A DNA stretch of 64,000 nt from Odontocerum albicorne (GCA_949825065.1 OX463864.1:12098153-12162152); one strand, 5' to 3'. Positions 42,511-52,768 are shown, counted from the stretch's first letter. Numbers and translations are program-made. Notes: generated from the letters alone by a model not told the origin.

Positions 42511-43129
42511 AAATGACGTTGTATCATAAATCTAATGGGTTTTATTAAAAGACCGATCAATTTTTTTATGACTTGATCTGTTAGCGCTCACTAATTAACA
42601 TTTCAAAAATGCAGTGACTTTTTTGTGTTAGAATTTGTTTAGTAAAACCTCCACAGTGTTAACGCCTTAACTATAAATATCATATTTTTATATTGGCTTA
42701 TCCAAAAAGAATTTTGATATTTTAGGTCTAAATCCGGAGGCTCGTTTAATAGGGCTGAAAACAAAGGTGTTTCAGGCCCAACCAAATGCGTCATCATCAC
42801 CAATACGTTTATACAGAATAAGTCCATTCAAATTATTGAGAAACTTCACAAAAGAAACAGACTTATATGTAAAAAAAAAACATAAAATGACAGAAATGTC
42901 ACCTGACTTTGAAATTAATCACGTAGCGATTCATCAAATAAAGAAGAGTATGGCATTATAATGAAAAGAGATAAAACATTCAACAGTGACCACTCCCCTT
43001 CTTTCACACATGCATAATAAAACTATAACAAGGGCTGAATATATATCTTTCAATCACTTAAAAAATATATAAAAACTTTAATTATCACTGTTTCCTTACA
43101 CAAATTAATTTGCATTTATTTGAAGCAAG
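42511..43129. other. Intergenic with a PAL flank
   Basis: 42645-42685 is the PAL flank (AAACCTCCACAGTGTTAACG). Otherwise nothing is recognised. Confidence 0.45.
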
Positions 43130-43205
43130 AGTAGCCAACCTTTTCGGGCCGAATGCTAAACCGGCAATGGGTTTAGCTTCGCGGGCCACGTGTGTATATT
43201 ATAAA
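43130..43205. mobile_element. hAT-like short element or terminus
   Basis: AGTAGCCAACCTTTTCGGGC ... GCGGGCCACGTG is reminiscent of widespread hAT ends; about 75 bases, no clear duplication. Confidence 0.3.
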
Positions 43206-43209
43206 AATT

Positions 43210-44040
43210 AATAGACAAACATACACACCATTTCCCTGTCAGTGGTAGGCAGAGGAGACAGAGCGCCAGACTTTCCTGTTTCGACACACATCCATAGACC
43301 TTAACATACAATTTCCCGAACTTTTTACGTTTTCTTCTTTCAGAATATTCCCTTCATCCAACCATACTTTCGTTAGTTTTTCTTTCACTCACATTTGCAT
43401 TATATATCTGCTATGTTAGATTTTCTTCATTCGTTACACATGCCCAAATCATCTCAGTGTGCTCTTCTTCATCTTACTCAACACAATCATAAGTTCACAT
43501 TCATCCCTTGTCATTTCATTCCGTTTTCTGTCATATGTTGTCACCTAGTCTTGTACGGGGAAGTGGTGAGCAAGCGAAGAGTTGGTGCGCAGAGGAAGCG
43601 CTATAAGGACAGTCTGCGAGAATCGCTTACTTTGTGCGGGGCGCCTGAGGACTGGGAGCGGGTGGCTCGGGACCGTGAGGGGTGGAGAGCCGTATACTCT
43701 CGGGCTGATTGCGTCTCAGCGGCTAGACGTGTGAGAAACAGTCAGCGCGCTGCGAACATGCATCAGCATGGCCAGGCGGCTCAGCAGGGTCCAAATGTCT
43801 GTGAAATTTGCGGGAGGAAGTGTGCATCCAGGATCGGGCTGTGGAAGAACAGTTGAAGATTGACGTTGGAGTGGCGAGGGGATCCTCAACTATGAGGCCC
43901 AACAGCGACGACGACCCCTTGTATTTTTCTCAATACATGCATTTTTACAACATTCATCATTTGGCTCCTCTTAAGTATTTTTCCGGGAACACGTTTTACT
44001 CCCATGATATAACGTGAATACCTTAAGTCCATCACTTCAC
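43210..44040 (-). mobile_element. LINE-A fragment interrupted by LINE-D
   Basis: 43210-43555 is the 3' tail and C-terminal part (plus-strand ACACACCATTTCCCTGTC, ACCATACTTTCGTTAG). 43924-44040 is the next segment upstream in the element. Removing 43556-43923 restores continuity around the GAGAAxAATAC region. Confidence 0.85.
43556..43917 (+). mobile_element. LINE-D 3' end, 5'-truncated, CTTGTA target duplication
   Basis: CTTGTA at 43550-43555 and 43918-43923. Coding part: RVGAQRKRYKDSLRESLTLC, PEDWERVARDREGWRAVYSR, CEICGRKCASRIGLWKNS, stop. This is the classic GQRKRYKDxLK...W...ARDRxxWR terminus with a C-terminal Cys-x2-Cys zinc-finger half. The His pair expected after GL is lost. It is GC-richer than its surroundings and open over 100 codons, so relatively young. 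The last 60 bases resemble the SINE2 tail. Confidence 0.9.
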
Positions 44041-44274
44041 TACCTACTTTACAATCACCTCTTTAATGGTTTAAATAATAATAATTTCTTTAATGAACTA
44101 AATAAAAATAATATATAATTTATTTTATTTAAAACAGTTATACAATGTATTTTAAATAAAATTCTTGGTCGATTAAAAAGTCATGAAAATATTCAAAATA
44201 ATTATGATCTTGCTCAGCTCTCGTTCAATGCCGTGTCGGTAAGTCGCCCGTGGGCATATTGAATGATTTTTAGA
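44041..44274. other. Short AT-rich gap
   Basis: Nothing identified. Confidence 0.4.
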
Positions 44275-44475
44275 ATGCCCACTACCCGTGACGAGTATAA
44301 TAGAAAGCAAAATACAAATAGGGGGATCAGGGTATCTGATTGGTGCCACCGGAGATGACTGTGTAAGCCAATTAGTGTAAAACATATCCTGTTGTATATA
44401 GGGCAAGGAGCTTCGATACTTGCAGCACCTCCGCGTTTTCTTTCTCCGTTGGGTCCTTGATACGATAACTTGCAA
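44275..44475 (-). mobile_element. LINE-I 3' part
   Basis: GCCCACTACCCGTGACGAGTA, AATAGGGGGATCAGGGTATC, GGGTCCTTGATACGATAAC match 22108-22260. Confidence 0.65.
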
Positions 44476-44544
44476 CTATGATTTTGTTGTGGTTGTTGAG
44501 ATGATTATGCGGTTAGAATTTTATGTGTTATAGATTGGGATTAA

Positions 44545-45035
44545 AGCGTTATTTATTTATTTAACACTTTTATTGCAAATACAATCTGTCGGGATTATTT
44601 CCAGGTGGCAATCTCTTCCAACCAACCAGACAAAAGTAAATGAAGCAAGTTACGTGGTCGCATAAATCATTCAAATGACTATCCATCCCCACGAAATCCA
44701 TAGACACATACGTGAGCATATACCCACGAACCCCAGCAAAGACGGACAATCACCCGAACATTATTTTTCATATAAAGTGAGATATCATCAATCAAAAGGA
44801 AATGAAGAGATGGTGGAGAGGAAAGGAAAAGAAAAATCAGGAATGAAACAGGTTATTTTACTGACTAGAAATTAAGAGTTTTTTCAGTCGCTTCTTAAAG
44901 CATGGCAAGGACGGAGCGAGTCTTATATTGGTTTGTAACTGATTCCAGAGTCTCACTGCATGGACAGTAAAGGACGACGTAAAAAAAGAGGAGCGGTGAA
45001 CTGGAAAGGCCAATAGACCATCTCTGTTTGAGCGT
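44545..45035 (-). mobile_element. LINE-B C-terminus with complete 3' UTR
   Basis: Minus strand from about 44990: SSFTVHAVRLWNQLQTNIRL, APSLPCFKKRLKKLLISSQ, stop at 44858-44860. The 3' UTR runs to 44545 and ends AATAAAAGTGTTAAATAAAT. It contains CTGGTTGGTTGGAAGAGATT and TGCCACCTGG, which are also in SINE1. The terminal codons are intact here. Confidence 0.9.
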
Positions 45036-45084
45036 TAGTAAGAATGAAAGTGTTTAGTATGTATTGTAAGTTGGAAACTATCTT

Positions 45085-45775
45085 TCTTGATCCCTGATAA
45101 CTATGTTAGCAACAGTTCTACGCCAGTTGGCCTGATATACTGATGCTTGTTCCAAGTTGTGCTGAGCATTAGTGTTTTAAGCGTCTCATGCAGTACGTCC
45201 TTGTATCTATTGTGCTATCCACCGTGCTTTCTTCTGCCTTTCGTCAGCTCACCAAAAAGGATATTTCATGGATGTCTGTACTCAGGTATATGAGCTGTAT
45301 GTCCAGACCGACGCAGGTGTGCAACGACACCAAAATCTCGATGTTACATCAGTTTTCTTTTCTCAAAACTTCATCATTTGATGCTTCATGATAACATTGA
45401 ATCTTTATTCTTAGCCTGACATTTTTAGAGCGCCCTAATATGTCGTCTGTCGGGAACCCATGATTCGCATCCATACATTAAAATATGATTTCATTACAGA
45501 TTTATAGTCTGCCGTTTGGTGTTCAGTGTTAGATCATGATTATCAAACACTCGCTCACGAAAACCCCAAAATGTCCGGAAGCTCTGCAAAATCTATTCTG
45601 AATCTCGTCATCTATGTTTCCGTTGTTATTCACAATGCTACCCAAGTAATTAAACCGTCCATTTATGTTATATTGATGTTTAGATGGGGGTTTTGTTGGA
45701 TAAAATCTTGTTGTGGTAATATTAAATTTAAGACCAAGTTCTTCACAGGTGCACATAATGGTATTTAGTATTTAT
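45085..45775 (-). mobile_element. LINE-I reverse transcriptase C-terminal region
   Basis: Minus ORF (45529-45756) includes NGRFNYLGSIVNNNGNIDDE, IQNRFCRASGHFGVF, the YLGSxxxxxGxxxxEIxxRxxxAxxxFG motif. Downstream the frame is broken, with DIL-like and GLDIQ segments. Copy 22108-22600 shares its 3' part. Confidence 0.85.
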
Positions 45776-45984
45776 TGCAAATCTTCAACAGAATGAGAAA
45801 TTATTGCGCAGTTGTCAACTAACTGTAGGCCCGTGACATATCGTTCTTGATTTTTGTCATAAAAACAACTTAAATTAAAGAACAAAAGAGCACATTAATG
45901 TCACACAGGATAAACATATCATGTGACCGAGTTGCAGAGGGCCACCCTCAGGATATGAAGGCTTGATACACCCCCTCCCCCCTC

Positions 45985-46635
45985 CCAGGTGGTTATGAAA
46001 CTCATAATGAAAAATGCTATTTGGGTAGTATTTTCTCAGATGATGGAAGAGTTTATAGGGTATCTAACGGCATGTAGCGATAGCAAACCAAGTCGATTGG
46101 ACACTCAAATTCATATAATCAAACCGGGCAGTATCAAATTCTTCTTTGATGATTTTTCTGCAAATTTTGATGTATGGAGTGAAACGTGGACGTGGAAAAA
46201 TACTGATAGGAGCCAAATAAATGCTGTAGAAACGCGTGTATTGAGAAGAATACGTGGAGTTACACTGTATGACAGAATACGGAATGAAGTGTTAAGGGAT
46301 GAATATGAACTTAAAGCTAATGTGTTAAGTAAGATGAAGAAGAGTGCATTGAGGTGGTTTGGGCATGTGGAACAAATGGATGAGGAAAGGCTAACAAAAC
46401 AGATATATAGTGCAAATGTGAATATAAGGCGTGTGAGAGAAAGACCAAGGGAAGTATAATTGAATCATGTGAATGATATTCTGAAACAAGGAACCGTTGA
46501 GAGTTAGAGAAGTCGTAGAAGTTGTGTGGATTGTTAAAGAGGTTAAGGATGTGCGTCGAGATAAGAAAGTCTGGCGCTTTGTCCTATCTATCAGCCCCAG
46601 TAGGAAAATGGTGTGATGGTATGTATGTATTGATT
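45985..46635 (+). mobile_element. LINE-A, the most informative plus-strand copy
   Basis: A second frame gives CYLGSIFSDDGRV near 46015. The open frame then reads SETWTWKNTDRSQINAVETR, VLRRIRGVTLYDRIRNEVLR, DEYELKANVLSKMKKSALRW, FGHVEQMDEERLTKQIYSAN, RRVRERPREV, stop. The tail runs CRDKKVWRF-like to GGTGTGATGGTATGTATGT. An internal deletion lies between YLGS and SETWTW. Non-functional. Confidence 0.92.
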
Positions 46636-46868
46636 ATATCTCACTTTATATGAAAAATAATGTGCGGGTGATTGTCCGTCTTTGTGGGGTTCGTGGGCAT
46701 GCTCTCGCGTATATGTTTATGGATTTTGTGGGGATGGATAGTCATTTGAATGATTTACGCAACCGTAACTTGCTTCATTTACTTTTGTCTGGTTGGTTGG
46801 AAGAGATTGCCACCTGACAATAAGCCAGCCAGATTGTATTGCAATAAAAGTGTTAAATAAATAAATAA
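46636..46868 (+). mobile_element. LINE-B 3' UTR
   Basis: TATCTCACTTTATATGAAAA, GATTGTCCGTCTTTGTGGGG, TCTGGTTGGTTGGAAGAGAT, CAATAAAAGTGTTAAATAAA. It starts exactly where LINE-A ends. Confidence 0.9.
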
Positions 46869-47509
46869 ATAAATATAATGAAAAATATTGCACTTATCAA
46901 ATTTTTAGTAAACAACTATGACATATTGTAATTTTTTTATGATTTATAAAAACAGCTCCAAAAACATCCTGGCGGAACATATGCAGTCCGCGAACCGTGG
47001 TTTGGCCATGCATGATTTAAGGCATGGCCAAATCATGCGTCAAAAAAAAATAATTTAAATTTAAAATAACGGACAATAAAACAAGTCGAATAGTAGTGAC
47101 ACCTGGATGATAAGCAAGTATGACAACCAAGGCGGTGGCCGATAAGCCTGACATTCCACCATTAAACCGAAGAAACAGGAAAGGATCTTGCGTTGCTAAT
47201 TTAATATTAATTTGGCAACCCTGAGTAGTGGACCAAGCAAAGACTAGTAACGAGTTGTTGTGCCGGTCCATGAAAGATTATACTAATATGCTAGAGGATT
47301 TGAGCAAAATCTATCAGATAAAACCGGTCTTTTCTTGGCCTAAGTACCAAGATATCTCTGAGAGCATGTACAAAAATTATTTCCTAGGTCATATGAGATT
47401 ACCTAATCAGTAACCTATACATATATACAGTAATCAGGTGACTGGACATCTAAAAATTAAGGTCCAGACTCTGAAAATTTTATTATAATTAAAAAAAAAA
47501 ATTTATATA
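46869..47509. other. Intergenic with hAT-like ends and competing hairpins
   Basis: About 46985-47011 inverted reads GCATGGCCAAACCACGGTTC, hAT-like. At 47001-47032 TTTGGCCATGC pairs with GCATGGCCAAA. An alternative stem GCATGATTT / AAATCATGC overlaps it at 47010-47038. Confidence 0.4.
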
Positions 47510-47728
47510 TAAATACAATAAATAAAAACAGGTTTATTGATAGTGACATAGTATGTACATAATACATTTAAATATACTTCAAGAACACGTAAATTGCAGA
47601 GAATACATTAAAGACAGAAGCTATCAAAAGATCTGGGCTCATCTAATAACATCCCCCCGGCCAAGATACACCCCACCAATATAGGGCGAGCCCAACCACG
47701 GGGACACAAGATGTTTTTCAGCCCACAC
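47510..47728 (-). mobile_element. REP-G copy with same 5' boundary as 36961-37181
   Basis: ACAGGTTTATTGATAGTGAC ... CCAATATAGGGCGAGCCCAA ... TTTTTCAGCCCACACC. The tail reads AATAAATAAAAA-like at 47517. Confidence 0.88.
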
Positions 47729-47732
47729 CGTA

Positions 47733-47840
47733 TATATAATATATGCCTATTTAGCTCCATATCATATATAATATATGCCTATTTAGCTCCCATGACATAC
47801 AATGGAGTGCCGAATTCAATAAAGGCAAAGGGAGGAAAAC
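47733..47840 (+). mobile_element. LINE-J coding fragment with a 31-bp duplication
   Basis: ATATAATATATGCCTATTTA occurs twice. Then AYLAPMTYNGVPNSIKAKGG KQF matches the LINE-J C-terminus at 50215-50285. It is fused to LINE-C at about 47842. Confidence 0.8.
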
Positions 47841-48125
47841 AATTTACCTTCGAAGAGTCCTCCGATTCTTCGGGCACATTGCTCGTGGCCAAGGAGACGG
47901 TTTGAAGAGGTTTGTGGTTACTTGAGGCGTGGAAAGAAAGACGTCGCACAAGAGGAAGAATCCCAACGGATTGACGGAATGAAACACGCAACATGACAAC
48001 CCTTAACAACTGCGCTTCAAACCTTGGAGTGCAGGGATGGATGGAGAGGAATTGTTAGAGGTTATCACGGGATGCACGATGCTCAGTCATGAGCTACATA
48101 ACATGCTGATGATTAAGTACAAAGA
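47841..48125 (+). mobile_element. LINE-C C-terminal fragment, copy 1
   Basis: Reads RRFFGHIARGQGDGLKRFVV-like, then TEXNTQ-like, RFKPWSAGMDGEELLEVITG and CTMLSHEL, across stops. The FFGHIAR...GHD(xQ) layout is typical of one LINE terminus. Copy 2 is at 62540-62825. Confidence 0.8.
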
Positions 48126-48556
48126 AAGGAAAGTGGTGGCTGTGATCATTAGATTAGAAACTTTCCCGCATCTGTATATGTTTAGAAAAACATATTTGGT
48201 AAGAAAACCGCAGAAAACTTACCAAGAAAAGACGAACTACCAAAAAAACTTTTCTAAGTCAATCGTTTCAACAGGCGTTCAACAAATGAAATAAATTTAA
48301 TTATTTTAACAAGATAACTAACTCTACATCACCTTTACAATTGGGTCGGTAATTATGACAGTGGACCAAGTCAAAAAATTGAAAAAAATCTATTTCATAA
48401 TTTATTCCATATTACAATTATTTACATTTAAATAATCTAGAACTTTGAAGAAAAAATTGCAGCGTTTCACAACTTTGCGAAGTTATATTTTTGTTTACTT
48501 TTCGATGTACTTTGTATTGTTGTAAAAATGCATGTGCTTACCTGATTTTTGTATAA
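48126..48556. other. Intergenic, nothing identified
   Basis: AT-rich with no motif recognised. Confidence 0.4.
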
Positions 48557-48811
48557 AACTATATTTATCACATCATATACCTTAATACTATTATTAACTA
48601 TATTTATCATATCATATACCTTAATACTATTATTAACTACAATATATTTATCATATCATATACCTTAATACTATTATTAACTACAATATATTTATCATAT
48701 CATATACCTTAATACTATTATTAACTACAATATATTTATCATATCATATACCTTAATACTATTATTAACTATATTTATCATATCATATACCTGAATACTA
48801 TTATTAACTAA
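48557..48811 (+). repeat. 39/44-bp tandem repeat, 6 copies in two lengths
   Basis: Unit AACTATATTTATCATATCAT plus ATACCTTAATACTATTATT (39). Middle copies carry a CAATA insertion (44). The short form lies at both ends and the long form in the centre. Confidence 0.93.
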
Positions 48812-48931
48812 TACCTCAGTGTCGTAAAAAAACATTTTAAGTACACCGAATGTTTCAAGAATATTTATTTTCAAGAAAATCTCTACATAAATCAAATACA
48901 AAGAGAACAACACATTAAGAGAGAATATATT

Positions 48932-49231
48932 TATTGATTGAAAATACAATGATATCATTTTTATTGATTGAAAATACAATGATATCATTTTTATTGATTG
49001 AAAAAACAATGATATCATTTTTATTGATTGAAAAAACAATGATATCATTTTTATTGATTGAAAATACAATGATATCATTTTTATTGATTGAAAATACAAT
49101 GATATCATTTTTATTGATTGAAAAAACAATGATATCATTTTTATTGATTGAAAAAACAATGATATCATTTTTATTGATTGAAAATACAATGATATCATTT
49201 TTATTGATTGAAAATACAATGATATCATTTT
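48932..49231 (+). repeat. 30-bp tandem repeat, 10 copies, with 120-bp higher-order period
   Basis: Unit TTATTGATTGAAAATACAAT plus GATATCATTT. One position alternates T,T,A,A,T,T,A,A,T,T along the ten copies; otherwise the units are essentially identical. The unit contains the palindrome AATGATATCATT. All frames stay open on both strands, which is an artefact. Confidence 0.97.
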
Positions 49232-49959
49232 TAGTAAAATTATTAAACACTTATTTTTTATTTTTTATTCACCACTGTTTTATTTAAATTCATGTACCGG
49301 TTTCAAAAATCCCCGTCTTCCTCATCAGGTGAAGTTCGCCTTCAACTTCAGTGTTTTATTTATTTCACTAAAAAATTACAAACCCCACAAAGTGAAACAA
49401 ACGTCTTTTCTAAGATTTGAGAAAGAAAATACAATGGATTAGATTTCTAAAAGATGTCCCTTATTAGATTTTTTATAAAATATCATAGCTTTCGATGATA
49501 GTGAAGAATTTTATATTTTAGATCTTTCACCCAAAAAAGGAAGGCTGAAAATGTACGAAAAAATACAATTGTTTCCATTTTATGCTACTATCCGACCACT
49601 GACAAAGAAAAAAACATAAGAATATAATAGATCTGTTACCGTACATTCCACCGTTTTCCATGAATATTTTCGCACTCTCAAAATATCCCAAAAAGAAAAT
49701 GTGATTATTGAAGAAGAAGAAATCTCTAGGATTATTCTAAATTAAGTTAACATGGTTTGAACTACAAAATGTGTATAACATCATTTTTTAATAATTTAAT
49801 CGTTTTTTGTTATAAGTCATTTTTAAGATGTTTGGATAATAGTAAAAAATGGAAAAAAAGTCACGTGAAGTATAAAAACTACATATTTATACATGATACT
49901 CTTAAAAATCCATAATTATATACTACGGTATATCAGTTTGGGGGGGATGCACCTTAACC
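49232..49959. other. Intergenic; short repeat shared with 12294-12331
   Basis: 49297-49335 (CCGGTTTCAAAAATCCCCGT, CTCATCAGGTGAAG) resembles 12294-12331. The rest is unassigned. Confidence 0.4.
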
Positions 49960-50355
49960 CAAAAGCACATATTGCAGGTTTCCCAAAAATTGATTGTGAA
50001 AATAATTAAGAAACTTCCTGCCCGGTATCCCACGGCGGAGCTTTTCAGAGAGTATCGGGTCCTGAACATAGCCAATTTGCATCTCAAATCCATTCTCTGA
50101 CACTACCATCGAGAGGAAGGGAAGATGCAGACTCAGCAGAGACACATGACACGCATGGCAACTAATGAAATGTTCACCATCCCTAGAGTTAAAACCTCTT
50201 TTGCCCAAAGGCAATATGCTTATTTAACTCCCATGACGTACAATGGCGTGCCGAATTCAATAAAGATAAAGGAAGGAAAACCATTTAGACAGTCGATCGG
50301 AGCGTGGTTGTTATTGCGACAGGATTTTGAGTACTTGGGCTTTCAGGATGAATGA
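49960..50355 (+). mobile_element. LINE-J ORF C-terminus
   Basis: QVSQKLIVKIIKKLPARYPT, AELFREYRVLNIANLHLKSI, a stop, then HMTRMATNEMFTIPRVKTSF, AQRQYAYLTPMTYNGVPNSI, KIKEGKPFRQSIGAWLLLRQ, DFEYLGFQDE, stop at 50353-50355. Matches the LF..LxxLxxxxLH and R...YxxPxxxNxxPxxIK...F terminus of R1/jockey- or L2-like LINEs. One in-frame stop. Confidence 0.85.
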
Positions 50356-50937
50356 CGTGTGGAAAAGATTTGTGTGGGCTTTTGAGTGTGGATTTCTTCT
50401 TGTTGTTTTGTATTTGTGTTTCTGTATATTTTTGTGTTAATTTTTATTCTTATGATTGTGTGCGGTATATTATGGGATGAACATTTTTGATTTTATTTTT
50501 GTTTCATTTTTGTTTCATTTTGGGCTCATTTTTGGTTTTACTTTTGTTTTTATTCTTATGATTGTGTGCGGTATATTATGGGATGAACAAGTTTGGTATT
50601 TCTGGAGTGATGATGTGTGAAGAGTTTGATTCCGCATGATGTTTCCAGTTGTAATTGAGTGTCACTGTTTGTCAGGTTGATGAGAACGTGCAACGGGGTT
50701 TTGTTTTTGTGGAATCAAAAATCGAAAAGAAGTATCGATTTATTTTTTCATGCTAAATATCCTCAGTGAGATACAGGCAAAAGCCTAGTTTACTGGGGAT
50801 ACGACAAATGAAAGGCGACAAACCCAGATCCATTAAAATAATGTATGTCTTAATTAAATTACCTGTTGTTTTTTCCCAAATTATGTATATTTCTTGTCGT
50901 GTGTAGTAATAAAATAAAATAAATAAATAAAATTTAA
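50356..50937 (+). mobile_element. LINE-J 3' UTR attached to its ORF, with internal duplication
   Basis: Starts GTGTGGGCTTTTGAGTGTGG, includes CCTCAGTGAGATACAGGC and TATTTCTTGTCGTGTG, and ends AAAATAAAATAAATAAATAA. TATGATTGTGTGCGGTATAT plus TATGGGATGAAC occurs twice (about 50448 and 50556). This copy links the dispersed UTRs to their ORF. Confidence 0.88.
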
Positions 50938-51099
50938 AAGATTTACATTATAACTTTAGAAAATTTTGTTATATAATGGAAAATATTTTTTATTCATCAC
51001 CCATCATTGCTGGACCTTTTAGTCGAAGATCTACTCGCCACTTCAACGTCAATTCTGTTGGAAAGAAAAACTGCGCCGTGGAGTTTTTAGTTTATTTTT

Positions 51100-51308
51100 A
51101 AATGAGTGAGCCATTGTACACCAGCAAACTCATTAGCCACACCGCTGTACTGGATCCGGTGGTAAAGCGAAGTGATCCGATCGAACCACAACGGCATGTT
51201 TTTTTTTTCTCTTTTTTTTGAAAAAATAGGTGTGACTAAAGTCATAGATATTCTTATACCCTTAAATACCAGGTGAAAAAAATGCCTGTGTCACGGAAAT
51301 CTTGTGCG
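51100..51308 (-). mobile_element. SINE2 copy, uninterrupted over the 18259 insertion site
   Basis: GTACACCAGCAAACTCATTA, CACACCGCTGTACTGGATCC, TCATAGATATTCTTATACCC, TTAAATACCAGG, AAAATGCCTGTGTCACGG. The TTAAATA site is intact. Confidence 0.8.
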
Positions 51309-51479
51309 TTACCTCTCGTCCATGCACTTCATATTTTTTTATTAAATGCAATGGTCTTGACATCCCAACACGAAAAATGTATGACGAAGTCTACTGTCAT
51401 TATTATCGGCACAAATATCTTTGGTGCAAGTCTAAGTTGTTATAAATTATACACTTGTTTACTCGTGTATATCTAGAGC

Positions 51480-51536
51480 AGGACTAGCGTACCAATAGTG
51501 ATACGCGTACCAAAGTTTGCAGACTGTTGCTCTATA
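51480..51536. mobile_element. hAT-like terminal fragment
   Basis: Inverted it reads CTGCAAACTTTGGTACGCGT then ATCACTATTGGTACGC, a hAT-like end. No partner is seen. Confidence 0.3.
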
Positions 51537-51895
51537 CCAGGTGCTTGGCTGCGCCCTTAACACACTAGACTTCCGTCCGAAAGGTTGCCGGTTTGAACCT
51601 CACGCTATGCTACTCCGTTGGAATGATCCATGCATTTTTTCTGCCTAGTATTCAGGGGTATCAGGATACCTATGACTTAAGTCATATCGATTCTTTAAAA
51701 AAAACATGCCGGTGTGCTCTAATCGTCTCACTTCAGTGTGCCATCGTATCCAGTACACCGGTGGAGCCAATGAGTTTTCTGGTGTGCAACGACTTACTCA
51801 CTTTAAAAAAAATCCATGGCAAAGCTGCTCTTTTCAACTGAAATATCGTTGAAATGGCAAGGAGATCTGCGACGACGAACCAGGGGTGCACACAC
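51537..51895 (+). mobile_element. SINE2, near full length
   Basis: tRNA-like head TTGGCTGCGCCCTTAACACA and box B GCCGGTTTGAACC. Body TACCTATGACTTAAGTCATA, CATGCCGGTGTGCTC, GTGCCATCGTATCCAGTAC, tail GTTGAAATGGCAAGGAGATC. Confidence 0.85.
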
Positions 51896-52049
51896 CCTTG
51901 TGGATGTGACAAGCTTTTCCTGGGAGTGCAATTCTCGATACAAAAAGTTTTGTATTGTGATCAGTACAGTATTTTATACATAACAATCATGAAATAACAA
52001 ATAAATAGTAAAGTTATGTGGCAAACGACGAATTTTACTATTATATTGA

Positions 52050-52360
52050 TGAAGTGTGAGGAGTTTGATTTCGCGTGATGTATAACATACATGTGTAATT
52101 GAGTGTCACTGTTTGTCAGGTTGATGAGAATGTGCAACGGGGTTTTATATAATCAAAAATCGAAAAGAAGTATAGACTTTTTATTTTCATGCTATATGTT
52201 CTCAGTGAGATAAAGGCAAAAGCCTAGTTTACTGGGGACACGACAAATGAAAGGCAACAAACCCAGATCCATTAAAATTGTGTCCAAATTAAATTACCTG
52301 TTACTATTTCACAAATGATGTATATTTCTTGTCATGTGTAAAATAAATAAATATAATATT
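52050..52360 (+). mobile_element. LINE-J 3' UTR
   Basis: GAAGTGTGAGGAGTTTGATT, TTTGTCAGGTTGATGAGAA, AGGCAAAAGCCTAGTTTACT, TGTATATTTCTTGTCATGTG, tail AAATAAATAAAT. Confidence 0.9.
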
Positions 52361-52504
52361 TTGCTTATTATTCGTAATTACTGAAAATTTTATATGGATC
52401 AATAAATTGGTTCATATTGTTAAATACATATTTAAAATTCAAATCATTAATAAATTAATTAAGTCCCCATTTAACATTCATTTTACATTTACATATGTTA
52501 ATGT

Positions 52505-52605
52505 TACAAAAATATTATTATTTTATTGGGGTAGCGAGAACCCATTTTGAGAACTGAAGTGGTGCCAGGACCTGAAAAGTCTAAGAACCACTGGTCTATA
52601 TCATA
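52505..52605. mobile_element. hAT-like terminal fragment
   Basis: Inverted: CCAGTGGTTCTTAGACTTTT, CAGGTCCTGGCACCACTT. CAGTGGTTCTxAxACTTTT is a common hAT left end. Only one end is seen. Confidence 0.45.
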
Positions 52606-52700
52606 CATGAGACAGCTATATGATTGACAAAATCGAAATGAGCTATCAATAACTTTGTGACGATTTTTTTTAGATGGATTCAGACCGGTGATCTTTGAAT

Positions 52701-52768
52701 GTTTTTTTGATAACGTCTGCTTTTTTTTGATAACGTCTGCTTTTTTTTGATAACGTCTGCTTTTTTTT
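52701..52768 (+). repeat. 20-bp tandem repeat, 3 copies
   Basis: GATAACGTCTGCTTTTTTTT at 52709, 52729 and 52749. Confidence 0.95.

Noticed and set aside
43395..43856. Host zinc-finger protein
   Set aside because: GAQRKRYKDSLRESL plus a CEICGRKC half-finger is the known C-terminal layout of a LINE ORF2. It sits between a direct duplication CTTGTA.
45900..46000. C-rich segment as a telomeric or regulatory motif
   Set aside because: A short CCCCCTCCC run only; no TTAGG repeats anywhere in the window.
48725..49287. Long ORFs on both strands (up to 167 codons)
   Set aside because: Produced by the 30-bp and 39/44-bp arrays without stops. Periods divisible by 3 keep frames open by default.
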